Position numbers and translations under genes: made by a program
Shown: positions 8,409-17,290 of the stretch, piece after piece
Layout of the letters: every line of letters starts with the position of its first letter
Position numbering within the stretch: the first letter of the stretch is position 1
NCBI RefSeq assembly: GCF_013394855.1
Contig: NZ_JABMLK010000001.1
Coordinates: forward strand, 2,189,501 to 2,253,500
Direction: 5' to 3'
Length of the DNA stretch: 64,000 nucleotides
Origin: Limnobaculum xujianqingii
Lineage (GTDB): Bacteria > Pseudomonadota > Gammaproteobacteria > Enterobacterales > Enterobacteriaceae
Notes under the pieces: model-generated
Told to the model about the DNA's origin: nothing
Database searches by the model: none
The model's input: the letters and a program-made list of their open reading frames with translations, nothing else

Positions 8409-10568
8409 GTGAAACCAGTTGTGATTAAACGTGATGGCTGCAAAGTGCCTTTTGATGAAGTACGAATCAAGGAAGCGATTGTACGTGCAGCCACTGCCGC
8501 CAATATCTACGACGACGACTATTGTGCCGACGTAGCAAAAGCAGTTTCAGAGCAAATGGAAGGCCGAACCGCTGTTGATATCAATGAGATCCAGCAAGCA
8601 GTAGAAAACCAGCTGATGAGCGGTAACTACAAGACGCTGGCCCGTACCTATATCGAATACCGCCACGACCGTGATATTTCACGGGAGAAACGTGGTCGTC
8701 TGAACCAAGAGATTCAAGGTCTGGTTGAGCAAAGCGATCTCGCTCTGCTCAATGAAAACGCCAATAAAGATAGCAAAGTTATTCCAACCCAACGCGATCT
8801 GTTAGCCGGTATCGTGGCTAAACACTATGCCAAGCAACATCTGTTGCCACGCGATATTGTCATGGCTCATGAGCGTGGTGAAATCCATTATCACGATTTG
8901 GACTATGCCCCATTCTTCCCAATGTTTAACTGTATGCTTATCGATCTGAAAGGCATGCTGACCAACGGGTTCAAGATGGGTAATGCAGAGATTGAGCCAC
9001 CAAAATCTATTTCTACTGCTACGGCAGTAACGGCTCAAATCATCGCTCAAGTCGCCAGCCATATTTATGGTGGCACTACCATTAACCGTATCGATGAAGT
9101 ACTCGCGCCATTTGTTACAGAAAGCTATAACAAACACAAAAAAGTAGCGCTGGAATGGAACATTGCCAATGCAGAAGAGTACGCTCAGTCCAGAACGGAA
9201 AAAGAGTGCTACGATGCATTCCAGTCACTGGAATATGAAGTGAATACTCTCCATACCGCCAATGGTCAGACGCCATTTGTTACCTTTGGCTTTGGTCTGG
9301 GCACCAGTTGGCAATCACGTATGATTCAGCAATCTATTCTAAAAAATCGTATTGCCGGGTTAGGTAAAAACCATAAAACCGCCGTGTTCCCTAAACTGGT
9401 ATTTGCCATTAAAGATGGGATTAACCATAGATTTGGCGACGCTAACTACGATATCAAACAATTAGCGTTGGAATGCGCCTCTAAGCGCATGTACCCGGAC
9501 ATTCTTAATTACGATCAGGTGGTAAAAGTTACCGGTTCATTTAAAACCCCAATGGGCTGTCGTAGCTTCCTGGGCGTTTATGAAGAGAACGGCGAGCAAA
9601 TTCACGATGGTCGTAATAACCTTGGCGTTATCAGTCTTAACCTGCCACGTATTGCGCTGGAAGCCCGTGGCGATGAAGCTCGCTTCTGGCAGATTCTGGA
9701 GCAGCGTCTGACCTTGGCTAAACGCGCCCTGATGACTCGCATCGAACGCCTCGACGGTATTAAAGCCCGTGTTGCACCAATTCTGTATATGGAAGGTGCC
9801 TGTGGCGTTCGTCTGAAGGCAGATGACAACATTTCTGAAATCTTTAAAAATGGCCGCGCCTCTATTTCATTAGGCTACATTGGTATTCATGAAACGGTAA
9901 ATGCGCTGTTTGGTAATCAGGTACATCCTTACGATAGTCAGCAACTGCGTGATAAAGGTGTGGAAATTGTTCAGCGTCTGAAAGTGGCAACTGAAGAGTG
10001 GAAAAAAGAGACTGGTTACGGTTTCAGCCTGTACAGTACGCCGAGCGAAAACCTGTGTAACCGCTTCTGTCGTCTGGATACTACTGAGTTTGGCGTAATT
10101 GAAGATGTGACAGATAAAGGTTACTACACCAACAGCTTCCACCTGGATGTTGAGAAAAAAGTTAACCCGTATGACAAGCTGGACTTTGAAGCTCCTTACC
10201 CGCCATTAGCTAACGGTGGTTTCATTTGTTATGGCGAATATCCAAACATTCAGCACAACCTGAAAGCGCTGGAAGACGTATGGGATTATAGCTACAGCCG
10301 TGTTCCTTACTATGGCACCAATACGCCAATCGATGAGTGCTACGCATGTGGTTTCTCAGGTGAGTTTGAGTGCACCAGTAAAGGCTTCACCTGTCCGAAA
10401 TGTGGTAACCACGACTCATCAAAAGTGTCGGTAACCCGTCGCGTTTGCGGTTATCTTGGCAGCCCGGATGCCCGTCCGTTTAACGCCGGTAAACAGGAAG
10501 AAGTAAAACGTCGCGTGAAACATTTAGGCAATGGTCAGTTGGACCAAAGTGAGAGCCAGGCCAGCTAA
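8409..10568 (+). CDS. nrdD: Anaerobic (class III) ribonucleoside-triphosphate reductase NrdD
   Basis: 719 residues from GTG at 8409, chosen because GAAGGAG ends 6 nt upstream and the protein then begins close to other NrdD proteins (KRDGCKVPF). An upstream in-frame GTG at 8394 would overlap that ribosome site. NrdD makes dNTPs from NTPs anaerobically using a glycyl radical. An N-terminal ATP-cone (about 1-95) is followed by the barrel. The zinc motif CYACG...CPKCG and the radical glycine in RVCGYLGSP, at residue 681 as in E. coli, are present. It is expressed with nrdG and lies under tandem NrdR boxes. Confidence 0.97.
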   Translation: MKPVVIKRDGCKVPFDEVRIKEAIVRAATAANIYDDDYCADVAKAVSEQMEGRTAVDINEIQQAVENQLMSGNYKTLARTYIEYRHDRDISREKRGRLNQEIQGLVEQSDLALLNENANKDSKVIPTQRDLLAGIVAKHYAKQHLLPRDIVMAHERGEIHYHDLDYAPFFPMFNCMLIDLKGMLTNGFKMGNAEIEPPKSISTATAVTAQIIAQVASHIYGGTTINRIDEVLAPFVTESYNKHKKVALEWNIANAEEYAQSRTEKECYDAFQSLEYEVNTLHTANGQTPFVTFGFGLGTSWQSRMIQQSILKNRIAGLGKNHKTAVFPKLVFAIKDGINHRFGDANYDIKQLALECASKRMYPDILNYDQVVKVTGSFKTPMGCRSFLGVYEENGEQIHDGRNNLGVISLNLPRIALEARGDEARFWQILEQRLTLAKRALMTRIERLDGIKARVAPILYMEGACGVRLKADDNISEIFKNGRASISLGYIGIHETVNALFGNQVHPYDSQQLRDKGVEIVQRLKVATEEWKKETGYGFSLYSTPSENLCNRFCRLDTTEFGVIEDVTDKGYYTNSFHLDVEKKVNPYDKLDFEAPYPPLANGGFICYGEYPNIQHNLKALEDVWDYSYSRVPYYGTNTPIDECYACGFSGEFECTSKGFTCPKCGNHDSSKVSVTRRVCGYLGSPDARPFNAGKQEEVKRRVKHLGNGQLDQSESQAS

Positions 10569-10593
10569 CAAGAACTCCGCTTTAACCTGACAA

Positions 10594-10628
10594 GCAGCAG
10601 AACCCAGTATCTTATTGGGTTCTGCTGC
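10594..10628 (+). other. Strong hairpin between nrdD and nrdG
   Basis: GCAGCAGAACCCA (10594-10606) and TGGGTTCTGCTGC (10616-10628) form a perfect 13-bp stem, with further TTAAC/GTTAA pairing outside. There is no T-run, so it may protect the nrdD message or reduce nrdG expression rather than terminate. Confidence 0.6.
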
Positions 10629-10663
10629 AAGTTAACCGCTTCCCGGATACAGACATTTAAACT

Positions 10664-11128
10664 ATGAATTACCACCAGTACTATCCCGTCGATATCGTTA
10701 ACGGCCCCGGCACGCGTTGTACGCTGTTTGTCTCTGGCTGTGTTCATCAATGTCCCGGCTGCTATAACAAAAGTACATGGCGCTTGAACTCGGGTGTACT
10801 GTTTACCTCAGAAATGGAAGATCGCATTATTGCCGATCTCAACGATACCCGAATCTCTCGTCAGGGCCTTACTCTGTCTGGTGGCGATCCCCTGCATCCG
10901 CAGAATGTTCCCGATATATTGAAGCTGGTAAAACGAGTACGGCAAGAGTGCCCGGGGAAAGATATCTGGCTTTGGACTGGATACTTACTGTCTGAACTCA
11001 CTCCTGCACAGCAAGAGGTGGTCGATTTAATCAATGTGTTGATCGATGGAAAATTCGTTAAAGAATTAGCCGATCCATCGCTGTTGTGGCGCGGTAGCAG
11101 TAACCAGATCGTACATAAATTGCGATAA
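10664..11128 (+). CDS. nrdG: Anaerobic ribonucleotide reductase activating protein NrdG
   Basis: A 154-residue radical-SAM activase (E. coli 154). The cluster motif is CVHQCPGCYNKS (CxxxCxxC) near residue 26, followed by the SAM-binding LSGGDPL. It abstracts hydrogen from the NrdD glycine to form the radical, using a 4Fe-4S cluster and S-adenosylmethionine. It lies 95 bp after nrdD in the usual operon, separated by a strong hairpin. Confidence 0.96.
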   Translation: MNYHQYYPVDIVNGPGTRCTLFVSGCVHQCPGCYNKSTWRLNSGVLFTSEMEDRIIADLNDTRISRQGLTLSGGDPLHPQNVPDILKLVKRVRQECPGKDIWLWTGYLLSELTPAQQEVVDLINVLIDGKFVKELADPSLLWRGSSNQIVHKLR

Positions 11129-11280
11129 ATATCGCATTCTTTTGCTTATCTCTCACCAGTATGGTAATTAAATTTCGATGCGCCTCGCAACCTGAGCGCC
11201 TCCATGTCCTGCCTGTCTTTTATTAACCTCCATTAAGCGTAATCTTCCCATCAGGATATTTTCCTCCTATTGATTTGGGG

Positions 11281-11302
11281 GCTCATTGTGGTCACAATGA
11301 GC
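11281..11302. promoter_or_regulatory. Palindromic operator of the toxin-antitoxin pair
   Basis: GCTCATTGTG-GT-CACAATGAGC is a 22-bp palindrome, perfect apart from the central pair, 33 bp upstream of the antitoxin ATG. This position is typical of the autoregulatory site bound by a DinJ-YafQ-type complex. Confidence 0.7.
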
Positions 11303-11335
11303 TCATGCAATCAGATACTAATTAAGGGGAATATC

Positions 11336-11593
11336 ATGAATGACGCAATCGTAAAAGCGCGAGTTTCACCGGAAATAAAGGCGGCAGCAATGGCAAATGC
11401 AAAAACACTGGGTTTCGATTTATCTACCGTCATCCGACTGGTAGTCAGACAGCTGGCAGCAACGGGAAAAATACCCGAAGGCCTGATTAACCCAAATAAG
11501 GAGACCCTACAGGCAATTAAAGAGTTTGAACTGGGTATTGGTGTACATCGTGTTAATTCAGTAGACGAGCTGAAAAAAGATCTGGGATGGTAA
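11336..11593 (+). CDS. dinJ: RelB/DinJ family antitoxin
   Basis: 85 residues from ATG 11336, preceded by AAGGGG; an upstream in-frame ATG at 11270 has no ribosome site and would read through the operator. The N-terminal half (VKARVSPEIKAAA...LSTVIRLVVRQ) is a ribbon-helix-helix DNA-binding domain. The C-terminal part ends NSVDELKKDLGW, like the DinJ tail that wraps the toxin. It should neutralise the YafQ-like toxin encoded 3 bp downstream and repress the pair through the palindrome upstream. The pair sits between nrdG and yhbP, away from any visible mobile element. Confidence 0.88.
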   Translation: MNDAIVKARVSPEIKAAAMANAKTLGFDLSTVIRLVVRQLAATGKIPEGLINPNKETLQAIKEFELGIGVHRVNSVDELKKDLGW

Positions 11594-11596
11594 GTA

Positions 11597-11863
11597 ATGC
11601 TGACGATTGTTTATCAGAATCGGTTTAAAAAAGACGCTAAACATTATGCAAATAATAGAAACGCGCAAAGAGTCATCCTGTACACAATCGCTTTGCTACA
11701 AACAGGTCAACCATTACCAACTGGCTACCGGGAACATAAACTATCCGGTAGCTATGTTGGTTATCTGGAATGCCATGGGGCTCCGGACATTTTACTGATT
11801 TATCAACGCACCGATTCAGAGTTAAGATTGTATCGGGTTGGAAGCCATTCTAATCTGTTCTGA
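11597..11863 (+). CDS. yafQ: YafQ family mRNA interferase toxin
   Basis: 88 residues in the RelE/YafQ fold. YafQ-type toxins cut mRNA on the ribosome. The catalytic set known from E. coli YafQ (His50, His63, Asp67, His87) is matched here by His47, His60, Asp64 and His84 within YREHKLSG, ECHGAPD and VGSHSNLF, so the toxin looks intact. It begins 3 bp after the antitoxin stop and ends one base before the convergent yhbP stop. Confidence 0.9.
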   Translation: MLTIVYQNRFKKDAKHYANNRNAQRVILYTIALLQTGQPLPTGYREHKLSGSYVGYLECHGAPDILLIYQRTDSELRLYRVGSHSNLF

Positions 11864-12313
11864 CTATTCACATTCACTGCGCAGCCAGTAAAACTTTTTC
11901 CCAAACCCAAGTTTATTATCAGTCATTTTGATTTCATCAAAACTCAATCGCCACAAAGGTGCGCTGGTTAACTTAGCAATCGGAAAACGTTGAACATATT
12001 GTTCCCGAGCCCTTTGCGCATCTTCTCCGCTCAGCAAGTGAAGCTGTCCGGTATATTGAATACCCTGAATTAAGGCTATATTTTTTGTCTGGGCAGCAAT
12101 TGTTCCTGCTACCTGAGGGTTAGTCAGTGCCTGCTTACCATGTCGGGTATGAGGCTCTGACATAATAATTAACCCCATACTTTCCACATCAAACAGATAA
12201 AAACAGCTGGCGCACCACAGTTCATCGGAACTCATGGTACATAAGCTGACAACATGATTTCTTTTCAGATAACGACAAATGGATTTCAGACTGTATTCAG
12301 GGTCAGTTGTCAT
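11864..12313 (-). CDS. yhbP: YhbP family (UPF0306) protein
   Basis: A 149-residue protein (E. coli YhbP 147) with the family segments LWCASCFYLFD, TRHGKQAL, IQGIQYTGQ and TDNKLGFGKKFYWLR. YhbP belongs to the split-barrel flavin-binding fold related to pyridoxamine-phosphate oxidase; its function is not established. AGGA lies 9-10 nt before the ATG on the minus strand. It diverges from yhbQ as in E. coli. Confidence 0.9.
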   Translation of the reverse strand: MTTDPEYSLKSICRYLKRNHVVSLCTMSSDELWCASCFYLFDVESMGLIIMSEPHTRHGKQALTNPQVAGTIAAQTKNIALIQGIQYTGQLHLLSGEDAQRAREQYVQRFPIAKLTSAPLWRLSFDEIKMTDNKLGFGKKFYWLRSECE

Positions 12314-12423
12314 CAGATTAATATCCTACGATGAAAATAGAGTTCTGCCGCCAAGTTAACACAAAGGATAATTCGGAACACCTGTAGGACCGTACGCTGT
12401 TTTCAGACAATAAAATTGGTAAG

Positions 12424-12771
12424 ATGCGCGCTGATTTAGCAACCGAAAATGGAACTGGTGTGAAACAAAGCGACTCCCAGACAGAAAACAGCGACTGGTA
12501 TCTGTATATTTTGCGTACCGCAGATAATCGCCTGTATACCGGGATCACCACCAGTATTAAACGCCGCTTTAAACAACATCAATCCGGTAATGGTGCCAAA
12601 GCCTTAAGAAATGCGGGAGAACTAACCCTGGTTTATCAGGTGAAAACCGCCGGACACTCTGATGCGCTGAAGTTGGAATACCGTGTAAAACAGCTGACTA
12701 AAGCTAAAAAAGAAAAGCTGGTCAAAGACCAGCCTTCCATTGAACAGCTAACCGCATTGTTAAATCATTAA
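12424..12771 (+). CDS. yhbQ: GIY-YIG nuclease superfamily protein YhbQ
   Basis: 115 residues, longer than E. coli YhbQ (100) because of a 20-residue polar N-terminal extension before [21 protein letters not shown]. The GIY-YIG core is shown by LYIL, YTGIT, the following Arg-Arg and the downstream Glu in [17 protein letters not shown]. coli YhbQ is reported as a DNA nuclease. The start is uncertain: ATG 12424 has GGTAAG just upstream, and GTG 12460 would give a size closer to the family. Confidence 0.88.
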   Translation: MRADLATENGTGVKQSDSQTENSDWYLYILRTADNRLYTGITTSIKRRFKQHQSGNGAKALRNAGELTLVYQVKTAGHSDALKLEYRVKQLTKAKKEKLVKDQPSIEQLTALLNH

Positions 12772-13271
12772 AAACGGTTAAAGGGTTCTGAATACTCTAC
12801 CAACCCGGAAACACCCTGTAAGGATTCTTCAGCCAAAGGATAGATTTGGAAAGCAGAAGCGGTATCCGGCCACTTGCAGTGTAAATCATACTCAGCAGCG
12901 GTTTTAAAACCTAAAGCGCCGTAATAGGCTGGTTCACCTAATACCGCAACAGCGGCATAGCCGAATTCATTAAGCGCATCTAATCCTTCGTAAACTAATG
13001 CTTTGCCTAGACCTTTTCCACGGTATTTTTCAGATACGGCTAATGGCGCTAAACCAACCCACTGACGATCTTCACCATTAACCATCACCGGACTAAATGC
13101 TGCATAGCCAATAACACCGCCATAATCATCGGTAGCAACAATGCCCAACGTTATCAGACCATCTTCACGCAGATGATTAACCAGTTCAGCCTCACCATCA
13201 CTGGCAAATGCCTTACGCAGCAGCTTATTTATGCCTGCCGCATCAACGGGTATTTCAACACGAATTAACAC
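12768..13271 (-). CDS. yhbS: GNAT family N-acetyltransferase YhbS
   Basis: 167 residues with a GNAT fold. The acetyl-CoA pyrophosphate loop is seen as [20 protein letters not shown] near residue 84, followed by [16 protein letters not shown]. The substrate is unknown, and the family position next to ubiT is conserved in E. coli. Its start overlaps the ubiT stop by 7 bp, so the two are probably translationally coupled. Its stop overlaps the end of yhbQ by 4 bp. Confidence 0.9.
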   Translation of the reverse strand: MLIRVEIPVDAAGINKLLRKAFASDGEAELVNHLREDGLITLGIVATDDYGGVIGYAAFSPVMVNGEDRQWVGLAPLAVSEKYRGKGLGKALVYEGLDALNEFGYAAVAVLGEPAYYGALGFKTAAEYDLHCKWPDTASAFQIYPLAEESLQGVSGLVEYSEPFNRF

Positions 13272-13786
13272 GATGCAGGTGCGTGCGAATGCTCTTCGCC
13301 GCCCTCTTTTAAACCAGCTTCAACAAAATCAGCCAACTGCTGTAACCCAATTCTCAAAGGAGCAGGCATATTTTCCAGCTCTATCGCATCCATCAGGTTT
13401 TTCACATACAGGCCCAGTTCAGTATCGCCTTCAATCACCAAGCGACGTTGGAAAAACAGAGTATCAGGATCTTGTTTGCGGGCCGCAATCAGAATCAGAT
13501 CGTTCGCATCGCCGCTAAAACTGACATCTTCTTGCTGATTATCACTGACCAACAGTACACCTTCGCGTACGGTAACAAACCAGCGCAAACCCAGATCGCG
13601 AACTTCAACTTTCAACCAGCGTTGTTCGAGAAAATCTAAATCCCCTTCTGCTAATGCATGGCGAAACTGCCAACCCAACAGTTGTTGCAGAACCTGTTTC
13701 TGTAAAGCAAACGGGGTTAACTTTATTGGTAGACGTAGAAGGGAAGGTCCCTGACGAACCAAACGGGCTCTCAGTTGATCAAACAC
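13265..13786 (-). CDS. ubiT: Anaerobic ubiquinone biosynthesis accessory factor UbiT (SCP2 domain)
   Basis: 173 residues in the SCP2 sterol-carrier-like fold (former YhbT). UbiT works with UbiU and UbiV in the oxygen-independent pathway of ubiquinone synthesis, presumably binding polyprenyl intermediates. The SCP2 core runs from about residue 45 (GDLDFLEQRWLKVEV) to 150 (GDTELGLYVKNLMDAIEL). The short C-terminal tail [11 protein letters not shown] is unusual in being His-rich with a terminal Cys. It is divergent from ubiU across a 309-bp gap. Confidence 0.92.
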   Translation of the reverse strand: MFDQLRARLVRQGPSLLRLPIKLTPFALQKQVLQQLLGWQFRHALAEGDLDFLEQRWLKVEVRDLGLRWFVTVREGVLLVSDNQQEDVSFSGDANDLILIAARKQDPDTLFFQRRLVIEGDTELGLYVKNLMDAIELENMPAPLRIGLQQLADFVEAGLKEGGEEHSHAPASC

Positions 13787-14042
13787 GGGCTGACTCCTGC
13801 AAAAAAATAATTAGGCTATTTTGCCACAATGAAGCACGAGATCATCGAGTCAGGTCAAAAAATTATCAAATTATCTACTGCTAAATACTACAACCTCAGA
13901 ATGAAAATGCTTTTTCCTGTGCGCCCTGTACTTTGGGACATCATAATTAACTGACCAATCAGCAATAAGCTGCCTCAAATCAAAAATCGTTATCAAAAGG
14001 TTAACTACAATCAGCCAACAGAATCAGGTAACGACTTCAATA

Positions 14043-14070
14043 GGTTATTAGGCGCTTCGCTTTAATAACC
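14043..14070 (+). other. Hairpin in the ubiU leader
   Basis: GGTTATTA (14043-14050) pairs perfectly with TAATAACC (14063-14070), with an inner GCG/CGC stem. It ends 25 nt before the ubiU start and is followed by TTCTTACTTTTT, so it could act as an attenuator or leader structure. I saw no convincing full FNR site in the rest of the ubiT-ubiU gap. Confidence 0.4.
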
Positions 14071-14095
14071 TTCTTACTTTTTGCAGGACGATAAG

Positions 14096-15091
14096 ATGGA
14101 ACTGCTGTGCCCTGCCGGTAATTTGCCGGCGTTGAAAGCAGCCGTAGATAACGGCGCTGATGCCGTCTATATTGGCTTTAAAGATGATACCAATGCCCGT
14201 CATTTTGCCGGTCTGAACTTTACCGATAAAAAACTTGAGGAAGCGGTAAGTTACGTTCATCGTCATCGGCGTAAACTGCATATCGCCATCAATACCTTCG
14301 CTCACCCGGACGGTTATAGCCGCTGGCAACGCGCAGTAGATCAAGCGGCGGATATTGGTGCCGACGCATTAATTCTGGCGGATATCGCGATGCTGGAATA
14401 CGCATCAGAACGTTATCCTCACCTTGAACGCCATGTCTCAGTTCAGGCATCAGCGACCAATGAAGAAGCCATTCGTTTTTACCAGCGAAACTTTGATGTC
14501 GCACGGGTCGTTTTACCACGGGTGCTTTCTATGCATCAGGTTAAACAACTAGCCCGTACCAGCCCGGTACCGCTGGAAGTTTTTGCCTTCGGTAGCCTGT
14601 GTATTATGGCTGAAGGCCGTTGTTATCTTTCCTCCTATCTTACTGGTGAATCCCCTAATACCGTAGGGGCCTGTTCACCAGCCCGTTTTGTTCGCTGGCA
14701 ACAAACGCCACAGGGTTTAGAGTCACGCCTGAATGATGTCTTGATCGACCGCTATAAAGAGGGTGAAAACGCGGGTTATCCAACGCTGTGTAAAGGTCGC
14801 TATCAGGTAGGAGATGAGCTGTACCATGCTCTGGAAGAGCCAACCAGTTTAAATACGCTGGAACTATTACCAGACCTGTTAGCCGCCAATATTGCCTCGG
14901 TAAAAATTGAAGGACGTCAGCGCAGCCCGGCCTATGTTAGTCAGGTAGCGAAAGTTTGGCGTCAGGCAATCGATCGCTGTCTGGCAAATCCTCAGAACTT
15001 TAGCGTGGAAAAATCCTGGATGGACACGCTGGGATCTATGTCAGAAGGTACTCAAACAACACTGGGTGCATATCACCGTAAATGGCAATAA
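14096..15091 (+). CDS. ubiU: Ubiquinone anaerobic hydroxylation protein UbiU (U32 family)
   Basis: 331 residues from ATG 14096, which gives the family start MELLCPAGNLPALKAAV; the frame opens earlier at a TTG (14081), which is rejected. UbiU and UbiV form a heterodimer carrying 4Fe-4S clusters and hydroxylate ubiquinone intermediates without oxygen, probably from prephenate. The four cluster cysteines known in E. coli UbiU are conserved at 169, 176, 193 and 232. The gene is followed by ubiV after 12 bp. Confidence 0.96.
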   Translation: MELLCPAGNLPALKAAVDNGADAVYIGFKDDTNARHFAGLNFTDKKLEEAVSYVHRHRRKLHIAINTFAHPDGYSRWQRAVDQAADIGADALILADIAMLEYASERYPHLERHVSVQASATNEEAIRFYQRNFDVARVVLPRVLSMHQVKQLARTSPVPLEVFAFGSLCIMAEGRCYLSSYLTGESPNTVGACSPARFVRWQQTPQGLESRLNDVLIDRYKEGENAGYPTLCKGRYQVGDELYHALEEPTSLNTLELLPDLLAANIASVKIEGRQRSPAYVSQVAKVWRQAIDRCLANPQNFSVEKSWMDTLGSMSEGTQTTLGAYHRKWQ

Positions 15092-15103
15092 CAGGAGGCA
15101 ACA

Positions 15104-15985
15104 ATGAAATATTCTCTGGGGCCTCTGCTCTACTACTGGCCTAAAAATCAAACCGAAGCGTTCTATCATGCGGCAATGGAAAGCAGTGCCGATATTATCT
15201 ATTTAGGCGAAGCGGTTTGCAGTAAACGCCGTGAAATGAAGGTGAATGACTGGCTGGATCTGGCTAAAACACTGGCACAATCGGGTAAGCAGGTGGTGTT
15301 ATCCACACTGGCACTTATACAGGCTCCGTCAGAATTAACCGAGCTAAAGCGCTATATCGAAAACAGCGAATTTCTGATTGAGGCCAACGATCTTGGTGCC
15401 GTCAATATGGCATCTGAGCACGGCTTACCCTATGTTGCTGGTCCGGCACTCAACTGCTACAACGCCTATACTCTACGTTCATTACATAAGCAGGGAATGA
15501 TACGTTGGTGTATGCCGGTGGAACTTTCTCGTGACTGGCTATCTAATTTGCTGAACCAATGTGAAGAATTGGGCATTCGCCGTCAATTTGAAGTTGAAGT
15601 ATTCAGCTACGGTCATCTGCCTTTGGCCTATTCCGCCCGCTGCTTTACCGCCCGTTCAGAAAATCGGCCTAAAGATGAATGTGAAACCTGTTGTATTAAC
15701 TACCCAACAGGCCGCAACGTTATCTCTCAGGAGAATCAGCAGGTCTTTGTGCTAAACGGCATTCAAACCCAAAGTGGCTATTGTTATAACCTCGGTAACA
15801 ACCTGAAAGAGATGGATGGACTGGTGGATATCGTTCGCCTGTCACCACAGGGACATGACACTCTGAACCTCATCACGCAATTTCGTAAAAACGAACAGGG
15901 CCAGTCACCACTGAAACTGCAAAATCATGCTGACTGCAATGGCTACTGGAAACGTATTGCCGGACTGGAGTTAGTAGAGGAATGA
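15104..15985 (+). CDS. ubiV: Ubiquinone anaerobic hydroxylation protein UbiV (U32 family)
   Basis: 293 residues (E. coli 292), partner of UbiU. The cluster ligands Cys39 (GEAVCSKRR), Cys180 (YSARC), Cys193 and Cys197 (DECETCC) are all present. AGGAGGCAACA gives a strong ribosome site 12 bp after ubiU. The operon ends here, and a copy of the intergenic repeat follows 65 bp downstream. Confidence 0.96.
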   Translation: MKYSLGPLLYYWPKNQTEAFYHAAMESSADIIYLGEAVCSKRREMKVNDWLDLAKTLAQSGKQVVLSTLALIQAPSELTELKRYIENSEFLIEANDLGAVNMASEHGLPYVAGPALNCYNAYTLRSLHKQGMIRWCMPVELSRDWLSNLLNQCEELGIRRQFEVEVFSYGHLPLAYSARCFTARSENRPKDECETCCINYPTGRNVISQENQQVFVLNGIQTQSGYCYNLGNNLKEMDGLVDIVRLSPQGHDTLNLITQFRKNEQGQSPLKLQNHADCNGYWKRIAGLELVEE

Positions 15986-16050
15986 CAACCTTTCCGCTCG
16001 GGTCAATGACAAAGTCTGATAGTTTAGTGTGATGGCTTAAAACAGCTCAT

Positions 16051-16172
16051 TGTCGGGAGGGACGAGGTTGGGGCGACCTGACGTCAGCCAGGATGGCACT
16101 CAAGCTGAGTATATGGCCCTTCCGGCCGAGCACGATGATAATTTTTCTCATAGCTTTTACGGCCGGAATATC
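16051..16172 (-). repeat. Structured intergenic repeat, copy 2
   Basis: On the minus strand it reads ATATTCCGGCCGTAAAAGC ... GTGCTCGGCCGGAAGGGCC, with arms at 16160-16168 and 16120-16128. It ends CCCTCCCGACAATG. It lacks the GGGCCTAGCCCG segment of copies 1, 3 and 4 and is shorter, but carries its own local palindrome CTGACGTCAG. It lies after ubiV. Confidence 0.75.
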
Positions 16173-16268
16173 CACTGAAATTGAAACAGACAAATTTGCT
16201 ATCACTCTGATGTTGGATAGATTCAAATCCCCGTAAGGGCATAGTCGACATAAATCTTAACGTATATC

Positions 16269-16283
16269 CCCCTGCAACAGGGG
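16269..16283. repeat. Short CCCCTG-CAA-CAGGGG hairpin
   Basis: A perfect 6-bp stem preceded by ATATC. The 14-mer ATATCCCCCTGCAA recurs at 19965-19978 upstream of cyoA, again as a hairpin, which suggests a small dispersed element. The rest of 16173-16411, ahead of the NmrA-like gene, shows nothing else clear. Confidence 0.4.
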
Positions 16284-16411
16284 TTCCAGAGTCGATCTTT
16301 CCTGTTTTTCTGCTATGTTCAAATTAACGCTGGCTTCGTGCCTACTCAGAATTCCGATGCTTCACCAGGCCAACCACCGGCGATAAGTTCAGGTTACAGA
16401 GAGCGTTCATT

Positions 16412-17263
16412 ATGACTAACCCTACCATTCTTATTACCGGCGGAACGGGTAAGACCGGCCGACGTATCGCATCCCAGCTAAAAGATGCCGGGCATTCCTG
16501 CGTCATTGCTTCACGTTCTGGCTCATCGATTTATGGACATCAGGCAATTCGTTTCGACTGGAGCAACAGACTTAATCATGCTGATGTTCTACAGGGTATT
16601 GATGCGGTTTATCTGGTAGCTCCACCGAATGTTGCTGAACCACTTACCGTGATGCGCCCCTTTATTGATCTTGCGCTTAAACAAGGCATTCGACGTTTTG
16701 TATTACTCAGCGCTTCCCTGTTAGAGGAAGGCGGTCCAATGATTGGCACGGTACACAGCTATCTGAAACAAAATGCGCCTGAATGGGCCGTTTTGCGCCC
16801 TACCTGGTTTATGCAGAACTTTTCGGAGGAGTATCATATGTCCTCCATTCTGGATGAAAGCCGTATCTATTCCGCTACCTTTGATGGGCGAGTTCCATTT
16901 GTTGATACCAGCGATATCGCAGCGGTTGCCTGCTCGGCACTGTTACGCCCTGATTCATTAAACCGGGATGTCGTTATTACTGGGCCTAAAGCACTGTCTT
17001 ATTGCGATGTGGCGAAAATTATCAGTGCGGCAATTGGGCTGAAAATAGACCATATCAAACTGACAGAAGGAGGACTGGCTAAGCGTTTTGTGGCTCAGGG
17101 TATGAATGAAAATTATGCCCGCGCACTGGCCTCTCTGGATACCATGATTGCAGGAGGCGCAGAAACCCGGTTAACCAATGAAGTTGAAACACTCACGGGC
17201 AGAACACCGAAAAATCTGGAAACCTTTGCCAGAGAAATGCGTAAAGTCTGGCTGTCAGATTGA
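16412..17263 (+). CDS. NmrA-like NAD(P)-binding oxidoreductase
   Basis: 283 residues of the atypical short-chain dehydrogenase (NmrA) type. The N-terminal dinucleotide motif is ILITGGTGKTGRRIA, followed by VIASRSGSS, where the Arg after the second strand favours NADP(H). The classical YxxxK catalytic pair is not evident, as in other NmrA-like proteins. WAVLRPTWFMQNF is the usual downstream core. Substrate unknown; similar proteins are often annotated as quinone/NADP reductases or ergot-alkaloid-type reductases. It is monocistronic, between ubiV and a convergent peptidase gene. Confidence 0.75.
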   Translation: MTNPTILITGGTGKTGRRIASQLKDAGHSCVIASRSGSSIYGHQAIRFDWSNRLNHADVLQGIDAVYLVAPPNVAEPLTVMRPFIDLALKQGIRRFVLLSASLLEEGGPMIGTVHSYLKQNAPEWAVLRPTWFMQNFSEEYHMSSILDESRIYSATFDGRVPFVDTSDIAAVACSALLRPDSLNRDVVITGPKALSYCDVAKIISAAIGLKIDHIKLTEGGLAKRFVAQGMNENYARALASLDTMIAGGAETRLTNEVETLTGRTPKNLETFAREMRKVWLSD

Positions 17264-17290
17264 TGCGGTGAAATCTGCCCTGATGCGTTA

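Noticed and set aside
13231..13884. Plus-strand frames over yhbS and ubiT
   Set aside because: They overlap well-supported minus-strand genes and have no family resemblance.
13787..14095. FNR site upstream of ubiU
   Set aside because: Several ATCAA half-sites exist, but no TTGAT-N4-ATCAA pair with both halves recognisable was found, so it is not listed.
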